A stretch of 64,000 nucleotides of DNA, taken from Moniliophthora roreri. Lineage: Eukaryota; Basidiomycota; Agaricomycetes; Agaricales; Marasmiaceae. The stretch spans positions 62,001 through 126,000 of the forward strand of contig LATX02000217.1 of assembly GCA_001466705.2 (NCBI GenBank), given 5' to 3'. The position numbers and the translations under genes are program-made. The notes below the pieces were generated by a model. It was given only the letters and a program-made list of their open reading frames with translations. It was not told the DNA's origin and did not search any database. Positions 60,614 to 64,000 of the stretch are shown here, piece by piece (the stretch's first letter is position 1; each line of letters starts with the position of its first letter).

Positions 60614-62312
60614 AATATGCATAACTTTTACCTTTTGTTTTGCATGCAAATAGAGAATATTTTGCACTTTTATGGTTGAAAATGAAATATATAGGGGAAT
60701 TGAGGACTAGTGTGAGCCCTGAGCAGCTAGTAAAAGCAAGTAGTAGAGAAGGATACAAAATATTAGCAGAGTAATGGTTGATGGTAGGCCATACAAGAGT
60801 ATCCGACTACTGCTAGTATGAAAATAAACAGCGAATCTGAACACAGAGGAGCATCCCAAAACCTGTAGAGAACCACACCACATAATACTTCTCTATTGAA
60901 AGCATACCAAAGGGAATATTTTCACTTTTAACAATATTTTCAATCCATACCCAGCTTGAAGGAAGAATAAAAGCTTTTAATGATACACATATGAGAATAT
61001 TATCAAGAAATGGATATGAAACAGAGGATGACAAATTATCAGTGAGGGATACTCAAGATACCAAATATCAAATTAGAGGAATGAAATAGATGATCAGCTA
61101 CTGGAAGAGTACCTGTATCACAGAAAAATGGAAGACAAAGCTGTATGACGAGAAACCAGCATGGCTGAGCTTATGCATACACTTTAAACATAGAGATGGA
61201 AGCATATTACACGTCCATAGAGCAGATGATAGTAGACAGAGAAGGAAGGAACTGTGTGGAGCAGCATGGAAGTATAATATTTTCAAACGGAGTCAGAAGG
61301 AGAGCTGTTTGATAGAGAAAATTGCAAACAGTTAGTGTCAGAAGACTGCACAATTGTTATAGAAAAAGAATAAAAGAGTTTATGGCTACAAAGCCTGACT
61401 ACAATTGGACACTGTGACAGAGAAATTACCAAACACAGCTCAGTTTATATAATATTTATCACCCGACTCAGTTTTATTTGTATTTGTGACAGATATATTA
61501 GATTATTTATATTGTAGGGTATATAAGGGGACATGTTTTGTAGGTGGAAAGCAGGAGAGATACTGCCCACTGATTACCAGAGTGTATGACATTGTTGTTC
61601 AGGTAGAAGAGCTACTGGCAATCAGTATTTTTTCAACCACTTCAGGCTCTAGCTTATTTAGTTGTGCAAGAGGCATAGGCTTGTTGAGACCTGAAATTGT
61701 AACTCAAACCAGAAATATAAATAAAAGCTAGGAAGAGCTTAGTTTTTAATGCAAGAGGTGTGTTTTCTGATAAGAGAAACATTGTATCAGTCTACTAAGA
61801 GGGTAGCTGATGTACATCAGTATAGTCTGGTGTTTTGATGTGAATCAGAGAGGGTTTCAGGCTAGCAGTGTCTAGAAGATTTGTCCTCTTGAGAATCGTT
61901 GCAGAACATAGCTAAGAGGGCTATATTCAGGTACAAGAGGTACTTTTGTTCTCACTTAGAAGAAGTTTAATCTTTGGGCAGTTTCTGGTCGAAATCTATA
62001 CTAGTATTTGCTTTCAAAGTGATTAATAAAACCATAAAGCCGATAAATATTATACAAAATGAACACCCATTTTCAATCTAAGAAGTTGTTTTGAAGGCAA
62101 TTATCTCTGAACTACTGAGTGAGACATTGAGAATTATTCTTAACATTGTGGTAACAGTGAACCATGCTGAACCAACTTGCAAAACAAAACTGAGAATCAA
62201 GAACTTATATATACCTTTTTCGGGGGTATTTTGGCACCACAGGCTTCATGTTTTCATAGTAGAGGCATAGGTTTTTGAGCATCTTCACCGTATTGTAAAT
62301 GAATAATCTATG
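60614..62312 (+). repeat. LTR-like repeat copy R4, most complete copy
   Basis: Starts atatgcataacttttacc and extends about 1.7 kb, with a gtatataagggg box at 61519, an aataaa-type signal near 61720 and a distal region (61980-62250) resembling the start of the copia 3' LTR. Short open frames inside (for example 61090-61335) are not protein-like. Ends at the gap 62313. Confidence 0.75.
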
Positions 62313-62313
62313 N

Positions 62314-64000
62314 TTCTGTACCAACTGAAGCTGTTCTCATGTGACTTTCAGAAAACTTATGCCAGAGAACCAATGTAGCAAATGTTTCACTGTACTTTGT
62401 GCCCAGTGAGAGTATCAATGAGAGAGGCATGGTGACATACACATTGGAAAGGTGAAGAGTTGGGCACCAAAAAATGTCTTCTCAGACATGCACTCTACAG
62501 CTGGCAGAACCATTAATATGCATAACTTTTACCTTTTGTTTTGCATGCAAATAGAGAATATTTTGCACTTTTATGGTTGAAAATGAAATATATAGGGGAA
62601 TTGAGGACTAGTGTGAGCCCTGAGCAGCTAGTAAAAGCAAGTAGTAGAGAAGGATACAAAATATTAGCAGAGTAATGGTTGATGGTAGGCCATACAAGAG
62701 TATCCGACTACTGCTAGTATGAAAATAAACAGCGAATCTGAACACAGAGGAGCATCCCAAAACCTGTAGAGAACCACACCACATAATACTTCTCTATTGA
62801 AAGCATACCAAAGGGAATATTTTCACTTTTAACAATATTTTCAATCCATACCCAGCTTGAAGGAAGAATAAAAGCTTTTAATGATACACATATGAGAATA
62901 TTATCAAGAAATGGATATGAAACAGAGGATGACAAATTATCAGTGAGGGATACTCAAGATACCAAATATCAAATTAGAGGAATGAAATAGATGATCAGCT
63001 ACTGGAAGAGTACCTGTATCACAGAAAAATGGAAGACAAAGCTGTATGACGAGAAACCAGCATGGCTGAGCTTATGCATACACTTTAAACATAGAGATGG
63101 AAGCATATTACACGTCCATAGAGCAGATGATAGTAGACAGAGAAGGAAGGAACTGTGTGGAGCAGCATGGAAGTATAATATTTTCAAACGGAGTCAGAAG
63201 GAGAGCTGTTTGATAGAGAAAATTGCAAACAGTTAGTGTCAGAAGACTGCACAATTGTTATAGAAAAAGAATAAAAGAGTTTATGGCTACAAAGCCTGAC
63301 TACAATTGGACACTGTGACAGAGAAATTACCAAACACAGCTCAGTTTATATAATATTTATCACCCGACTCAGTTTTATTTGTATTTGTGACAGATATATT
63401 AGATTATTTATATTGTAGGGTATATAAGGGGACATGTTTTGTAGGTGGAAAGCAGGAGAGATACTGCCCACTGATTACCAGAGTGTATGACATTGTTGTT
63501 CAGGTAGAAGAGCTACTGGCAATCAGTATTTTTTCAACCACTTCAGGCTCTAGCTTATTTAGTTGTGCAAGAGGCATAGGCTTGTTGAGACCTGAAATTG
63601 TAACTCAAACCAGAAATATAAATAAAAGCTAGGAAGAGCTTAGTTTTTAATGCAAGAGGTGTGTTTTCTGATAAGAGAAACATTGTATCAGTCTACTAAG
63701 AGGGTAGCTGATGTACATCAGTATAGTCTGGTGTTTTGATGTGAATCAGAGAGGGTTTCAGGCTAGCAGTGTCTAGAAGATTTGTCCTCTTGAGAATCGT
63801 TGCAGAACATAGCTAAGAGGGCTATATTCAGGTACAAGAGGTACTTTTGTTCTCACTTAGAAGAAGTTTAATCTTTGGGCAGTTTCTGGTCGAAATCTAT
63901 ACTAGTATTTGCTTTCAAAGTGATTAATAAAACCATAAAGCCGATAAATATTATACAAAATGAACACCCATTTTCAATCTAAGAAGTTGTTTTGAAGGCA
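62314..64000 (+). repeat. Exact second copy of 60413-62099
   Basis: From the base after the n to the window end the sequence appears identical to 60413-62099 (offset 1,901; 1,687 bp). It includes the end of the P450-fragment region and most of R4. See findings for the assembly caveat. Confidence 0.9.

Noticed and set aside
61090..61335. 81-codon frame (and its identical twin at 62991-63236)
   Set aside because: Lies inside the LTR-like repeat, is not preserved in copies R1-R3, and has no protein-family character.
1..64000. tRNA, rRNA or CRISPR loci
   Set aside because: I saw no cloverleaf with box A and box B, no rRNA-like blocks and no regularly spaced identical repeats with unique spacers.

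Overview
ORGANISM. This is nuclear DNA of a mushroom-forming basidiomycete (Agaricomycetes). The genes are intron-dense, with roughly 50-70 nt GT-AG introns. The families are typical of that class: multi-intron cytochrome P450s, an adenylate-forming reductase, expanded MYND-finger proteins, F-box proteins, an extracellular GMC oxidoreductase, a chitin deacetylase, NACHT and WD40 relics, a KDZ transposase fragment and Ty1/copia sequence. I cannot name the species. The sequence is a draft: single n characters at 56478, 56815, 57705, 59882 and 62313 behave as contig joins. LAYOUT. 1-6 kb: two tandem P450 genes on the minus strand (the first runs off the window edge), duplicated together with their promoters. 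6-9 kb: a possible decayed membrane protein and otherwise empty DNA. 9.3-16.3 kb: three paralogous MYND-finger genes, one intact and two broken by frameshifts. 17-19.3 kb: small minus-strand genes I do not recognise. 19.6-22.0 kb: a 15-exon P450. 22-25 kb: no clear gene, but diverged repeat units. 25.4-26.3 kb: an R-SNARE (synaptobrevin) whose start codon is split by an intron. 27.0-31.7 kb: a 21-exon adenylate-forming reductase (A-T-R). 32.5-34.4 kb: a dead NACHT NTPase gene. 34.9-35.6 kb: perfect hairpins in non-coding DNA. 38.7-40.2 kb: a Zn2Cys6 regulator. 42.7-45.2 kb: a secreted GMC oxidoreductase. 46.2-47.5 kb: a CE4 chitin deacetylase on the minus strand. 48.8-49.9 kb: a dead WD40 gene. 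50.7-52.1 kb: a conserved hypothetical gene. 52.2-53.4 kb: an F-box gene. 53.5-64 kb: AT-rich transposon mosaic with the 3' end of a copia pol, several copies of an about 1.7-kb LTR-like repeat, a KDZ fragment, a decayed P450 fragment and an exact 1,687-bp duplication across a gap. HOW THE GENES MAY WORK TOGETHER. P450, adenylate-forming reductase, Zn2Cys6 regulator and GMC oxidoreductase within about 26 kb resemble a loose secondary-metabolite locus: carboxylate activation and reduction, then oxidations. The spacing is wide and a SNARE gene sits inside, so this is an inference. The MYND trio, P450 tandem pair and NACHT/WD40 relics show active gene birth and death. Exon coordinates below were worked out by hand from splice sites and reading-frame continuity; no alignment or database search was run.
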